Of a DNA stretch of 64,000 bases, positions 16,411 through 24,155 are shown piece after piece; the stretch's first letter is position 1; each line of letters begins with the position of its first letter. The stretch is taken from positions 186,001 to 250,000 of the forward strand of contig NZ_JAKLTM010000002.1 of assembly GCF_022012305.1 (NCBI RefSeq). Direction: 5' to 3'. A program made the translations under genes and the position numbers. The DNA comes from Ramlibacter paludis. Lineage in GTDB: Bacteria > Pseudomonadota > Gammaproteobacteria > Burkholderiales > Burkholderiaceae_C. Below the pieces are notes generated by a model. The model was not told where the DNA came from, ran no database searches, and saw only the letters and a program-made list of their open reading frames with translations.

Positions 16411-18231
16411 CTACAGGGGGGAAAGGCCGGGAATGAGTTCCTTGCGCCGGAAGGCGGCGCAATGCAATTGCGGGGTCTGCGGCTCGGGCACGACGCTGGC
16501 GATGCGCTCGCCGGTGCGCGCGATCAGGTCTTCGTAATTGAGGCGCGGCCGCTTCTGCTCGGTCGCGATCTGGCGCAGCACGCTGCACACGCTGAACGTA
16601 AAGGCGCCGAAGGCCGTGACGCCATGCCGGTACTCGTAGGCCAGTTCGCCCTCGGCGCAGGCCTCCAGCATCATCGGCACGTAAGGGCCATGGTGGTCGT
16701 TGGCGGCCTTGGCCGCCTTGTACTCGGTGGCCGAGGGCGTCCACAGGCTGGTGCCGCGGCCCAGGCGGCGCACGCTGCCGCTTTCGCCGAGCCAGGACGT
16801 CCGGTCGCTGGCGCGCGCCACCTTCTTTTCTTCCTGCGCGGTCGGCCTGGCGAGCTGCACGCGCGGCAGCCACATCTGGCTCTTGCGGTCCCAGCGCAGC
16901 ATGCGGTGCCGCACGTCGTCCGGCGGCGTCAGGCCGCGCGCGCGCAGGCCGTTGCCGCGCGTCATGCCGCCGGCGTGGCAGCAGTCGAGCATGATCGTGA
17001 ACTGGCAGTCGTAAGGCAGCTGGCCGTACAGCGCCGCGAGCTCGTCGTCGCTGATGCCCTGCCCGTGGCTCCAGTCGAAGTCGTAGGGCACCAGGCATTC
17101 GTCGAGGCGGTCGACCTCGGAGTCGCGGCCGAAGCCCGGGATCTGCGCGCCGTGGCCGGCAAAGAAGAAGAACAGCTGGTCGCCGCCCTGCGCGTCCTGC
17201 AGCAGCCACTTGAGGCGCTCGCGGATGCCTTCGCCCGTGGCGCGCTCGTTGAGCGCGACGCGGATGCCGTCGGGCGGGAAGCCGAGCTCCTGCAGGGCGG
17301 CGCTGACCGCGAAGACATCGTTGACCGGCCCGTCGAGCCGGGCCGCCGGATCGGCATAGTCGGCGATGCCCACCAGCACCGCCTTCTGCTTGAGCGCGTC
17401 CGGCTTCGCCTTGACGGCCATGCGCGCATGCGAAGCCGCGAGGTTGGCCGGCTGCGCCGGTGCCGAGCGCTTGGCGCCCCGGGCGGTGGACGCGAGGTCC
17501 TGCCACACCGTCAGCGCCGTCTGCTCGTGCGCCAGGTAGTGGGCGCCGTCGTGGTCGGCCGCGCCGGGGATGTCGAAGAAGGTGTCGACCTGGCGGAACT
17601 TGCCGCGGTCCGGCAGGCCGACCGGGCAGGTGAAGACGTCGTCCTCGGCATTGAACAGGTGCCACCAGAAGCGGCAGTTGGCGATCGGCTCGAGCCGCCC
17701 GCCGAAGACGGCCCGCACGGCCGGGTTGCCGACCTGCGAGCCGAAAGTGACGAAATTCAGGTCGCGCGACAGGGTGCCGCCCGCGGCCTCGTCGCGCCGC
17801 AGCGTGTCGTAGGCGACCAGCGAGCCCAGGCTGTGCGCGAGGATCACGTCGGGTTGCGACTGCTGGATCGCCTGCGCGAGGTGCGCGCGCAGCTTGGCGC
17901 GCAGGTCCTCCAGCGCCACCCACTGGGCGATCATGCCGGCCGTCCAGCGCACCGCGTCCAGCGCCGCGCCGAGGCCGCCGCGCGAGCGGAACTTGTCGGA
18001 CAGCCCGTAGAAAAGCCCGCTGGCCGCCAGCCGCACCAGCGCCTCGGTGACCTCGGGCGCGCCCAGCGGCGCCTGCTCGAAGAAGTGGTCGTAGTGGAGG
18101 AACTCCAGCACGGGCGGCTCCATGCCGGGACGCCAGGCGGACAGGCCCTGGAACACCGCCTGCTGCCATTGCGGCGGCCAGTCCGTCTTGGCGTCGCCGT
18201 GGCCGACGCCGTGGATCGCCAGGATGCGCAT
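16411..18231 (-). CDS. Alpha/beta-hydrolase-caspase fusion protein
   Basis: A 606-residue two-domain protein. Residues 1-245 look like a serine hydrolase: MRILAIHGVGHGD resembles the lipase/PGAP1-type oxyanion strand, and the nucleophile motif is AHSLGS (S134). Residues about 280-606 are a C14 caspase-like (metacaspase) peptidase: KAVLVGIADY opens the fold, catalytic His H360 is in FFFFAGHGAQ, and catalytic Cys C418 is in LDCCHAGG. The ATG at 18231 has AAGGA upstream; a 40-codon extension upstream is non-conserved-looking and was rejected. There is no signal peptide, so it is probably cytoplasmic. It leads the operon with the metzincin and the chitosanase-like gene. Confidence 0.85.
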   Translation of the reverse strand: MRILAIHGVGHGDAKTDWPPQWQQAVFQGLSAWRPGMEPPVLEFLHYDHFFEQAPLGAPEVTEALVRLAASGLFYGLSDKFRSRGGLGAALDAVRWTAGMIAQWVALEDLRAKLRAHLAQAIQQSQPDVILAHSLGSLVAYDTLRRDEAAGGTLSRDLNFVTFGSQVGNPAVRAVFGGRLEPIANCRFWWHLFNAEDDVFTCPVGLPDRGKFRQVDTFFDIPGAADHDGAHYLAHEQTALTVWQDLASTARGAKRSAPAQPANLAASHARMAVKAKPDALKQKAVLVGIADYADPAARLDGPVNDVFAVSAALQELGFPPDGIRVALNERATGEGIRERLKWLLQDAQGGDQLFFFFAGHGAQIPGFGRDSEVDRLDECLVPYDFDWSHGQGISDDELAALYGQLPYDCQFTIMLDCCHAGGMTRGNGLRARGLTPPDDVRHRMLRWDRKSQMWLPRVQLARPTAQEEKKVARASDRTSWLGESGSVRRLGRGTSLWTPSATEYKAAKAANDHHGPYVPMMLEACAEGELAYEYRHGVTAFGAFTFSVCSVLRQIATEQKRPRLNYEDLIARTGERIASVVPEPQTPQLHCAAFRRKELIPGLSPL

Positions 18232-18269
18232 GCACGTCCTTCCGCGCCGGCGCAAGGGCCGGATGTCGC

Positions 18270-18298
18270 ACGATAAGAAAGGAAGGCGAAAGCCGCAA
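18270..18298 (-). promoter_or_regulatory. Candidate promoter of the caspase operon
   Basis: On the minus strand TTGCGG (18298-18293) and TATCGT (18275-18270) are separated by exactly 17 nt. Transcription would start about 32 nt ahead of the caspase-fusion ATG. The hexamers match the consensus at only 3 and 4 positions. The 197-bp divergent gap shows nothing else firm. Confidence 0.35.
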
Positions 18299-18428
18299 TC
18301 CCCAGGACGAGGGAGCTGTAACCAGCGGCGACCGGAAGGTGAACGGATCACATTCTGGCGGGCACCGCGTCCGCCCTTCGCCTAAGCCGCTTGCCTAGAC
18401 TTCCTCGCATCACATCGAGGAGAAAGCA

Positions 18429-19115
18429 ATGCAAGCGATCATCAGCGAAATGGGTCAAGCCGCCGGCAGCCTGCGGGCCTTCTGCGACGACGAACCGGCG
18501 CCCGAGGCCGACTTCGCCTGGCGCGCGCTGGAAGAAATCGACTACGGCCTGATCCTGGTGAAGCCCGACTGCACCTTCCACCACGCCAACCACCTCGCCC
18601 GCCACGAACTGGCCCGCGCCCGCTTCCTGCGCGTCGCCGGCGACCGCGTCGTCGGCCAGACGCCCACCCAGAGCGACGAGATCCTGCGCGCCGTCACCGC
18701 CGCCGCCCAGGGCCGCCGCCAGATGCTGATGCTGCGCAGCGACAACGACACCCTGCCGGTGGCCTGCGTGCCGCTGTTCCAGCCCTACGAAGCCAGCGGC
18801 GGCTCCGTGCTGCTGATGCTCGGCCGCCAGCCCGGCATCCAGAACCTGAACGTCACCTTCTTCTCGCGCAGCCACGGGCTGACGCCGACCGAAGAAGCCG
18901 TGCTGCGCGCGCTGTGCGAAGGCCTGGAAGTGCAGGACATCGCCGAAGCGCATGGCGTGTCGGTCTGCACGGTGCGCACCCAGGTGCGTTCCCTGCGCCT
19001 GAAGACGGGGATCGGCAGCATGCGGCTGCTGGTGCAGCGCGTGGCGTCGCTGCCCCCGATGGTGCCCATGAGCCTGACGCTGCGCACGCCGGCTCCGGCA
19101 CAATCGGGCCTGTGA
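18429..19115 (+). CDS. LuxR-family transcriptional regulator with PAS-like N-terminus
   Basis: A 228-residue DNA-binding protein. Residues about 28-135 look like a PAS-type sensor (RALEEIDYGLILVKPDCTFHHAN). The C-terminal LuxR/GerE helix-turn-helix runs from about 150 to 215 (GLTPTEEAVLRALCEGLEVQDIAEAHGVSVCTVRTQVRSLRLKTG, shown here only in outline as T-E-V-L...V-V-R-L-K). GAGGAGAAAGC precedes the ATG. Its stop overlaps the GTG of the following Crp-type gene, and an alpha/beta hydrolase follows, so the two regulators and the hydrolase form a unit. The signal and targets are unknown. It is divergent from the caspase operon and could regulate it. Confidence 0.87.
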   Translation: MQAIISEMGQAAGSLRAFCDDEPAPEADFAWRALEEIDYGLILVKPDCTFHHANHLARHELARARFLRVAGDRVVGQTPTQSDEILRAVTAAAQGRRQMLMLRSDNDTLPVACVPLFQPYEASGGSVLLMLGRQPGIQNLNVTFFSRSHGLTPTEEAVLRALCEGLEVQDIAEAHGVSVCTVRTQVRSLRLKTGIGSMRLLVQRVASLPPMVPMSLTLRTPAPAQSGL

Positions 19116-19777
19116 TCGCGAGCGGCCGTCCCCCCCCTTCCCCCCTCAACGGGCATCCGCCCGAATCCAGCCACACGGAGGCCCTGGCCTCCCGCGGCAC
19201 CTTGCGCAACTACCGCCGGGGCCTGCTCCTGATCCAGGAAGGCGACCTCGGCAATACGCTCTACATCGTCCGCTCGGGGCGCCTGCGCGCCTTCGCCTCC
19301 GGCGGCCAGGGCAAGGAAATCACGCTCGGCGTCTACGGCGCCGGCGAATACGTCGGCGAGATGTCCCTGGACGGCGGCCCGCGCTCGGCCAACGTCGAGA
19401 CGCTCGAAGCCACCACCTGCGCCGTCATCACTCGCGAGACCCTGCTGGCCTACATCGCCGAGCATCCGGACTTCGCGCTGGAAATGATGGCCCGCCTGAT
19501 CCGCCGCGCGCGCCTCGCCACCGAGAGCACCCGCAGCCTGGCGCTGATCGACGTCTACGGGCGCGCCAAGCGCCTGCTGGAGCAGATGGCGGGCGAGCCG
19601 GAGGAAGACGGCACGCGCACGCTCAACGAGCGCATCACGCACCAGCAGATCGCCAGCCACCTCGCCTGCTCGCGCGAGATGATCAGCCGCCTGATGAAGG
19701 ACCTGGAGACCGGCGGCTACGTGGCCAAGCGGGACCAGCGCATCGTGCTGCTCAAGCCCTTGCCGCAGCGGTGGTGA
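19112..19777 (+). CDS. Crp/Fnr-family transcriptional regulator
   Basis: A 221-residue regulator with an N-terminal cyclic-nucleotide-binding-type beta roll (about residues 25-140: LLIQEGDLGNTLYIVRSGRL, GEYVGEMSLDGGPRSANV) and a C-terminal winged helix-turn-helix (THQQIASHLACSREMISRLM). GEMSLDGGPRSA follows the cAMP-pocket pattern, but ligand binding is not certain. There are no Fnr-type N-terminal Cys ligands. The GTG at 19112 overlaps the luxR-type stop (GTGA) and has no Shine-Dalgarno sequence; CACAAT lies 7 nt upstream. The hydrolase gene begins one base after its stop. Confidence 0.88.
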   Translation: MIASGRPPPSPLNGHPPESSHTEALASRGTLRNYRRGLLLIQEGDLGNTLYIVRSGRLRAFASGGQGKEITLGVYGAGEYVGEMSLDGGPRSANVETLEATTCAVITRETLLAYIAEHPDFALEMMARLIRRARLATESTRSLALIDVYGRAKRLLEQMAGEPEEDGTRTLNERITHQQIASHLACSREMISRLMKDLETGGYVAKRDQRIVLLKPLPQRW

Positions 19778-19778
19778 G

Positions 19779-20615
19779 ATGAGCCTCCCCGCCGAAGCCC
19801 TCCGCCTCCTCGCCCTTGCCACCCGCCACGCCACGCCCTGCGGCGATGGCGAGGTCGTCTGGCATGCCTGGGGCGACCCGCGCACCGATCCGCTGGTGCT
19901 GCTGCATGGCGGCAGCGGCAGCTGGATGCACTGGATCCGCAACGTCGAGGCGCTGGCCGCGGCCGGCCGCTGGGTGCTGGTACCCGATTTGCCCGGCTTC
20001 GGCGATTCGGCGGTGCCGCCGGGGAACAAGGACGCGGACGGGGTGGTCGATCCGATCGCGGAAGGGATCGTCGCCCTGACCGGTTCCGCACCGGTGGACC
20101 TGGTGGGCTTTTCCTTCGGCGGCTTGAGCGCCGGATTGCTCGCCGCGGCGCATCCGCAGCGCGTGCACCGCCTGGTGCTGGTCGGTGCGCCGGGTCTCGG
20201 CATCCGCGACCGCCGGCTGCCCTTGACGGCCTGGCGCCACCTGGAAGACGAGGACGCGCAGCTGCGTGCGCATCGCCGCAACCTGGCGACCTTGATGCTG
20301 TACCGCGAAGAGTCCATCGACGACCTCGCCGTCGCCGTGCAAGCCGCCAACGTGCCGCGCGACCGCATGCAGCGGCGCCGGCTGGCGATGACCGATGCCC
20401 TGAGCGTGGCCTTGCAGTCCATCCGCTGCCCGGTCGATGCGATCTATGGCGACCACGACGCGCTGTATGTCGACAAGCTGCCGGAGCTGGAGGCGCGGCT
20501 GCGCGAAGGGCCGACCTTCCGGGAGTTGGTCTACGTGCCCGGCGCGGGGCATTGGGCGCAATACGAAGCCGCAGCGGCTTTCGACCGGGCGTTGCTGCGC
20601 CTGCTTTCCCACTGA
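19779..20615 (+). CDS. Alpha/beta-fold hydrolase
   Basis: A 278-residue hydrolase of the alpha/beta superfamily, probably a soluble esterase or C-C-bond hydrolase. The oxyanion segment LLHGGSGSW lies near residue 41, the nucleophile S112 is in GFSFGG, and the catalytic His is in PGAGHWAQYE near residue 262. An acid in DAIYGDHDALY fits the triad. It follows the Crp-type gene by a single base (TGAgATG), so it is co-transcribed with the two regulators. The substrate cannot be read. Confidence 0.88.
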   Translation: MSLPAEALRLLALATRHATPCGDGEVVWHAWGDPRTDPLVLLHGGSGSWMHWIRNVEALAAAGRWVLVPDLPGFGDSAVPPGNKDADGVVDPIAEGIVALTGSAPVDLVGFSFGGLSAGLLAAAHPQRVHRLVLVGAPGLGIRDRRLPLTAWRHLEDEDAQLRAHRRNLATLMLYREESIDDLAVAVQAANVPRDRMQRRRLAMTDALSVALQSIRCPVDAIYGDHDALYVDKLPELEARLREGPTFRELVYVPGAGHWAQYEAAAAFDRALLRLLSH

Positions 20616-20637
20616 CGTTTCCCTCTTCGTAGGCCGT

Positions 20638-20656
20638 CCGGCGCCGCAGGCGCCGG
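20638..20656. terminator. GC hairpin between convergent genes
   Basis: A perfect 8-bp inverted repeat, CCGGCGCC-GCA-GGCGCCGG, sits between the stops of the hydrolase and DedA genes. There is no T run on either strand, so termination is only a possibility. Confidence 0.4.
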
Positions 20657-20694
20657 GAAGGTGACCAACGGGAACCGCGGCTTGCGGCGCCGGG

Positions 20695-21297
20695 TCAGCG
20701 TTTCGGCTGCCCTTTCTGCCACGCCGCAATCAGCACCAGCACCAGTGCAACCGTCAACAGTGTGTCGACCTTGTCGACCGGCCCGCGCCACCGCTGCCAC
20801 TGCCACCCCAGCGCCCGCACGCCGTAGAACGCCAGCGGCACCTGCACCAACGCCGCGAAAGCATCGAACACCACCATCTGCCGGTACGGCATCCGGAAGG
20901 TGCCCAGGAGGAAGAACACCGTAGTGCGCTGCCCCGGCAGGAAGCGCGTGACAAAGGCCGCCAGCGGTCCCCAGCGGCGCACTCGCTCCTCCAGTGCCGG
21001 CAGATGCTGCGGCGGAACGATGCGCGCCGCCCAGGGCCGCCGCACCCAGCGCGCGCCGAAATGGCGGCCGGTCCAGAAGGTCAGCAGGTCCCCGCCGATC
21101 ACGGCCAGCCACGCAATGGCCATCAGCGGGATCTGCTGGAGCTGACCCACGCGCATCCATGCAGCCGACGCCAGCAGCAAGGTGTCCTGGCTGAGCGGCG
21201 CGCCGATGCCGCTGCTGAAGAGCGCGAGGAACCAGCCGAGGTAGGCATCGCCACCGCGCAGGGTTTCGAGGAAGAGGAGCGCCAGGTCGAAGATCAC
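20695..21297 (-). CDS. DedA-family (SNARE-associated) membrane protein
   Basis: A 200-residue inner-membrane protein of the DedA/VTT family, implicated in lipid scrambling (undecaprenyl-phosphate or phospholipid translocation) and membrane homeostasis. Family signatures are SGIGAPLSQDTLLLASAAW with the acidic re-entrant loop, GDLLTFWTGRHFG, and the conserved FVTRFLPGQRTTVFFLLG. There are about five hydrophobic segments. It ends in a short basic tail. The ATG at 21297 was taken. It is convergent with the upstream hydrolase gene and has no evident operon partner. Confidence 0.87.
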   Translation of the reverse strand: MIFDLALLFLETLRGGDAYLGWFLALFSSGIGAPLSQDTLLLASAAWMRVGQLQQIPLMAIAWLAVIGGDLLTFWTGRHFGARWVRRPWAARIVPPQHLPALEERVRRWGPLAAFVTRFLPGQRTTVFFLLGTFRMPYRQMVVFDAFAALVQVPLAFYGVRALGWQWQRWRGPVDKVDTLLTVALVLVLIAAWQKGQPKR

Positions 21298-21348
21298 GGC
21301 GCATTGTCCATCGCGCCTCGCCTACAGCGAGGGGCGGCGCGGAACGGC

Positions 21349-22551
21349 CTAGCCCCCGATCGCCTTGCCCAGGCGCGCGACGCCTTCCTCGATCTTGTCG
21401 ATGCCCGCCGTCGCGAAGGACAGGCGGAAGGTGCTCGCATCCGGATCCTTCGCGAAGAACGGCGCCCCCGGCACGAAGGCCACGCCCTGCTCGATCGCCC
21501 GCTTGGCGAACTCGCCGGCATCCTTCACCTTGCCACCGGCGCCGGTCAGCCGCGCCCAGAAGAACAAGCCGCCCTTCGGCTCGGTAAACGCCACGGCGTC
21601 CCCGAGTTCACGCCGCAGGGCCGAACCCATCGCCGCCGCGCGCTGCGCATAAGCCTGCCGCACCTTCTGCAACGTCGCCGGCATGCGCCCGCTCTTCAAA
21701 TACTGCGTCGCCGTCGCCTGGGCAAACGTGCTGGTGTGCGCATCGCTGAACTGCTTGCACATCGTCGCCTTGGCCAGCAGCTCCGGCTGCGCGATCAACC
21801 AGCCCACCCGCAGGCCGGGGCTCAGCACCTTGCTCATGCTGCCGCAATGCGCGATCCACTCGCGGCTGCCCGGCACGTCCTTGGACAGGGCCAGGATGCT
21901 GGGCGGCGGCGCCTCGCCGAAATACAAGTCGCCGTAGGGATCGTCTTCCACGATCAAGGTCTGGTACTTGACGGCCAGCTCCAGCACCTTCTTGCGCCGC
22001 TCCAGCGACAGCAGCGCGCCGCTCGGATTGCCGAAGGTGGGGATCAGGTAGACGAACTTGGGCTTGTGTTCCGCGATCAGTTGTTCCAGCTTGTCGGTGT
22101 CGACGCCGTTCTCGTCGACGGGCGCGCTCACCAGGTCGGCGCCATAGAGGCGGAAACACTGGATGGTGGCCAGGAAGGTCGGGCCTTCGACGATCACCTT
22201 GTCGCCGGGGCTGATCATGGTCTTGCCCAGCAGGTCCAGCGCCTGCTGGCTGCCGGTGGTGACGATCAGGTTCTGCGGCGCGATGTCGCTCACGCCCTTG
22301 GACTGCATGAAGGCTGCCAGCTGCGTGCGCAGCGGCTCGTAGCCCTCGGTGGCGCCGTATTGCAACGCGCCGCCCGGCTCCTCGCTCAGCGCCTTCTGCG
22401 AAGCTTCGCGCAGGCCTTCGACGTCGAACATGGCGCTGTCGGGAAAGCCGCCGGCAAAGCTGATGATGCCGGGTTTGCCCAGCAGCTTGAAGAGTTCGCG
22501 GATGGCGGAGGTTTCTACGTTGTCCAGGCGGGTGGCGAATTGCAGGGGCAT
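21349..22551 (-). CDS. PLP-dependent aminotransferase (class I/II, MocR-related)
   Basis: A 400-residue fold-type I aminotransferase of the 2-aminoadipate/LysN-like group. The PLP-anchoring Lys is K241 in CGSMSKVLSPGLRVGW. Other pocket residues are N175 in TFGNPSG, D203/Y206 in VEDDPYGD, R248 and the substrate Arg in FRLSFA. GGFPDSAMFD near residue 35 is typical of this subgroup. There is no N-terminal GntR domain, so it is an enzyme and not a MocR regulator. The ATG at 22551 is preferred to the longer form, whose extra 10 residues are Arg/Pro-rich. The amino-acid substrate is not determinable. Confidence 0.92.
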   Translation of the reverse strand: MPLQFATRLDNVETSAIRELFKLLGKPGIISFAGGFPDSAMFDVEGLREASQKALSEEPGGALQYGATEGYEPLRTQLAAFMQSKGVSDIAPQNLIVTTGSQQALDLLGKTMISPGDKVIVEGPTFLATIQCFRLYGADLVSAPVDENGVDTDKLEQLIAEHKPKFVYLIPTFGNPSGALLSLERRKKVLELAVKYQTLIVEDDPYGDLYFGEAPPPSILALSKDVPGSREWIAHCGSMSKVLSPGLRVGWLIAQPELLAKATMCKQFSDAHTSTFAQATATQYLKSGRMPATLQKVRQAYAQRAAAMGSALRRELGDAVAFTEPKGGLFFWARLTGAGGKVKDAGEFAKRAIEQGVAFVPGAPFFAKDPDASTFRLSFATAGIDKIEEGVARLGKAIGG

Positions 22552-22590
22552 GGTTCTGTCTCGATGGGGAGGCCTCGCCATTCTCCCTCA

Positions 22591-22621
22591 GGCGGCCGCC
22601 CCCTCCGGCTGGGGGGCCGCC
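22591..22621. repeat. Strong GC-rich inverted repeat
   Basis: The arms GGCGGCC and GGCCGCC enclose a second C-run/G-run pairing around a CTCCGGCT centre. It lies between the stress-type gene and the aminotransferase gene on the same (minus) strand. It could act as a transcription attenuator; it has no T tract. Confidence 0.45.
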
Positions 22622-22639
22622 GGACAGACGCCCCCGTCT

Positions 22640-23239
22640 TCAGCCGTTCGGCTTGTCCTTGTCCGCGTAGCGCAGGCCCGGCGACATCGTCGGGTCGTCG
22701 CGCGGATCGCTGCTGCGCTTCTGGTCGAGCCGATCCGAAGCCATGGCCCGTTCGGCCTCGTAGGAGCTCTCGCGCGGTGCCGATTCGAGCGGCATCATGC
22801 CTTGCCGCGTGCCGACGATCTCGCGCAGCGGCAGCTGGGTCGGCCGGTGCACCACGGTCAAGGTGGCGCCGCGCAGGTCGCGCAGCACGGACTGCGCGTG
22901 GTCGGCGCTGGTTTCATCGACCGCGTCGACCACCACGACGTAGTGGCCCCGCTCCACGGCTTCGGTGTAGCTGCTGGCATGCGGGCTGTCGTTCGTGCCG
23001 AACAGGCTGCTGAAGAAGCGGCCCAGGCCGGCCAGCACGCCGGGATCCACGGCGACTTCACGCTCCATGGTGTCCCAGCGCTCGGTGCCCGAGTGGTGGC
23101 CGGGTTCGCCGTCGCCGTTGGCGGCACCGCCGCGGTGCTGCACGTGGATGTCGCGGCGGTCGAAGCCGGCCTGGACCAGGCGGTCGACGGCATGGTCGGC
23201 GTTCGCACGGTCGTCGAAGGAACAGAGGGCGGTATGCAT
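22640..23239 (-). CDS. Stress-type protein of unknown function (YflT-like N-terminus)
   Basis: A 199-residue hydrophilic protein. The first 45 residues (LCSFDDRANADHAVDRLVQAGF then DIHV) and residues about 90-130 (YVVVVDAVDETSADHAQSVL) together resemble the heat-induced YflT/general-stress 17M fold, in which a ferredoxin-like unit is split by an insert. The C-terminal 60 residues are charged and disordered-looking. There is no signal peptide. GGAG precedes the ATG. A GTAGG...CTAC palindrome lies about 86 nt upstream. Similar proteins in Burkholderiales accompany stress genes; the molecular role is unknown. Confidence 0.7.
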   Translation of the reverse strand: MHTALCSFDDRANADHAVDRLVQAGFDRRDIHVQHRGGAANGDGEPGHHSGTERWDTMEREVAVDPGVLAGLGRFFSSLFGTNDSPHASSYTEAVERGHYVVVVDAVDETSADHAQSVLRDLRGATLTVVHRPTQLPLREIVGTRQGMMPLESAPRESSYEAERAMASDRLDQKRSSDPRDDPTMSPGLRYADKDKPNG

Positions 23240-23324
23240 GTTGTAGGTCTCCAGGCGTCTGCTGTGGTCATCCGGTTTAAGCCCGGACGAGCCAGGCCAC
23301 CGTCATCCACGCAAGCACAGCCGT

Positions 23325-23340
23325 GTAGGCGCGGGACTAC
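23325..23340. promoter_or_regulatory. GTAGG...CTAC dyad in divergent gap
   Basis: GTAGGCGCGGGACTAC matches the palindrome at 14091-14106 at 11 of 16 positions. It lies in the 157-bp gap between the stress-type gene (minus) and the dienelactone hydrolase gene (plus). A regulator site is possible. Confidence 0.3.
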
Positions 23341-23396
23341 CCGGTAGGCAACGCGGCCGGGCGCTGGCAAGCTCGGCCGCGAGGAGCGCAAGCACC

Positions 23397-24155
23397 ATGA
23401 TCGAACAGCACCTGGACATTCCCACCGCCGACGGCGTCATGAACAGCTTCGTGGTCCATCCCGACGAAGGCGGACCGCACCCGGTGGTGCTCTTCTACAT
23501 GGACGCGCCCGGCAAGCGCGAGGAACTGCACGACATGGCGCGCCGGCTCGCCGCGGTCGGCTACTACGTGGTGCTGCCCAACCTGTACTACCGGCGGGTA
23601 CGGGAGTTCGAACTGAAGGAGCGCACGCCCGAGGGCATGAAGCCGATGTTCGAACACATGAACAGCCTGACCAATGCGATGGCGGTGCGCGACACGGAAG
23701 CGATGCTGCGCTTCGTCGACGGGCAGCCGCAAGCGGAGGCGCGCCGGGTCGGCGCGGTGGGCTACTGCATGAGCGGCCCCTTCGTGATGGCGGCCGCCGC
23801 GGCCTTGCCGGAGCGGATCCAGGCCATTGCCTCGATCCACGGCGCCAACCTGGTCACGGAGCGCGAGGACTCGCCGCACCGCATGGCGCCGCGCATCCGG
23901 TGCGAGAGCTACTTCGCCTGTGCCGAGACCGACATCTGGGCGCCGCGCGAGACCATCGCGAAGCTCGAGGCGGCCCTGAAGGCAGGCGGCACGCCGTATC
24001 GCATCGAGTGGTACCCCGGCGCGCAGCACGGCTTCGTCTTCCCGCGCCGCACCGGCATCTACGACCAGCCTTCGGCCGAGCGCCATTGGGAGCGCCTATT
24101 CGCGCTGTTCCGGCGCCGCCTGCAGGACGCTCAGGCCGCGAGTTCGGCGGGGTAG
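23397..24155 (+). CDS. Dienelactone hydrolase family protein
   Basis: A 252-residue alpha/beta hydrolase of the DLH family. It uses a Cys nucleophile, C124 in GYCMSG, with Asp in the ETDIWAP region (near 180) and His in AQHGFVFP (near 218). In the family these enzymes open lactones such as dienelactone in aromatic degradation, but many members have other ester substrates. The sequence has no signal peptide. The ATG at 23397 has GAGGAGCG upstream. The 3' end overlaps the convergent amidase gene by 25 nt. Confidence 0.9.
   Translation: MIEQHLDIPTADGVMNSFVVHPDEGGPHPVVLFYMDAPGKREELHDMARRLAAVGYYVVLPNLYYRRVREFELKERTPEGMKPMFEHMNSLTNAMAVRDTEAMLRFVDGQPQAEARRVGAVGYCMSGPFVMAAAAALPERIQAIASIHGANLVTEREDSPHRMAPRIRCESYFACAETDIWAPRETIAKLEAALKAGGTPYRIEWYPGAQHGFVFPRRTGIYDQPSAERHWERLFALFRRRLQDAQAASSAG

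Noticed and set aside
13115..18231. Prophage lysis cassette
   Set aside because: There is no holin, phage structural gene, integrase or attachment site, and codon use matches the neighbours.
14190..18231. Known caspase-based defence systems (gasdermin or CBASS type)
   Set aside because: No gasdermin-like, cyclase, NLR or nucleotide-sensing gene is adjacent in the window.
15163..18276. Plus-strand open frame of over 1000 codons opposite the caspase operon
   Set aside because: It has Arg/Ala/Gly/Val-rich shadow composition, while the minus strand carries intact catalytic motifs in all three genes.
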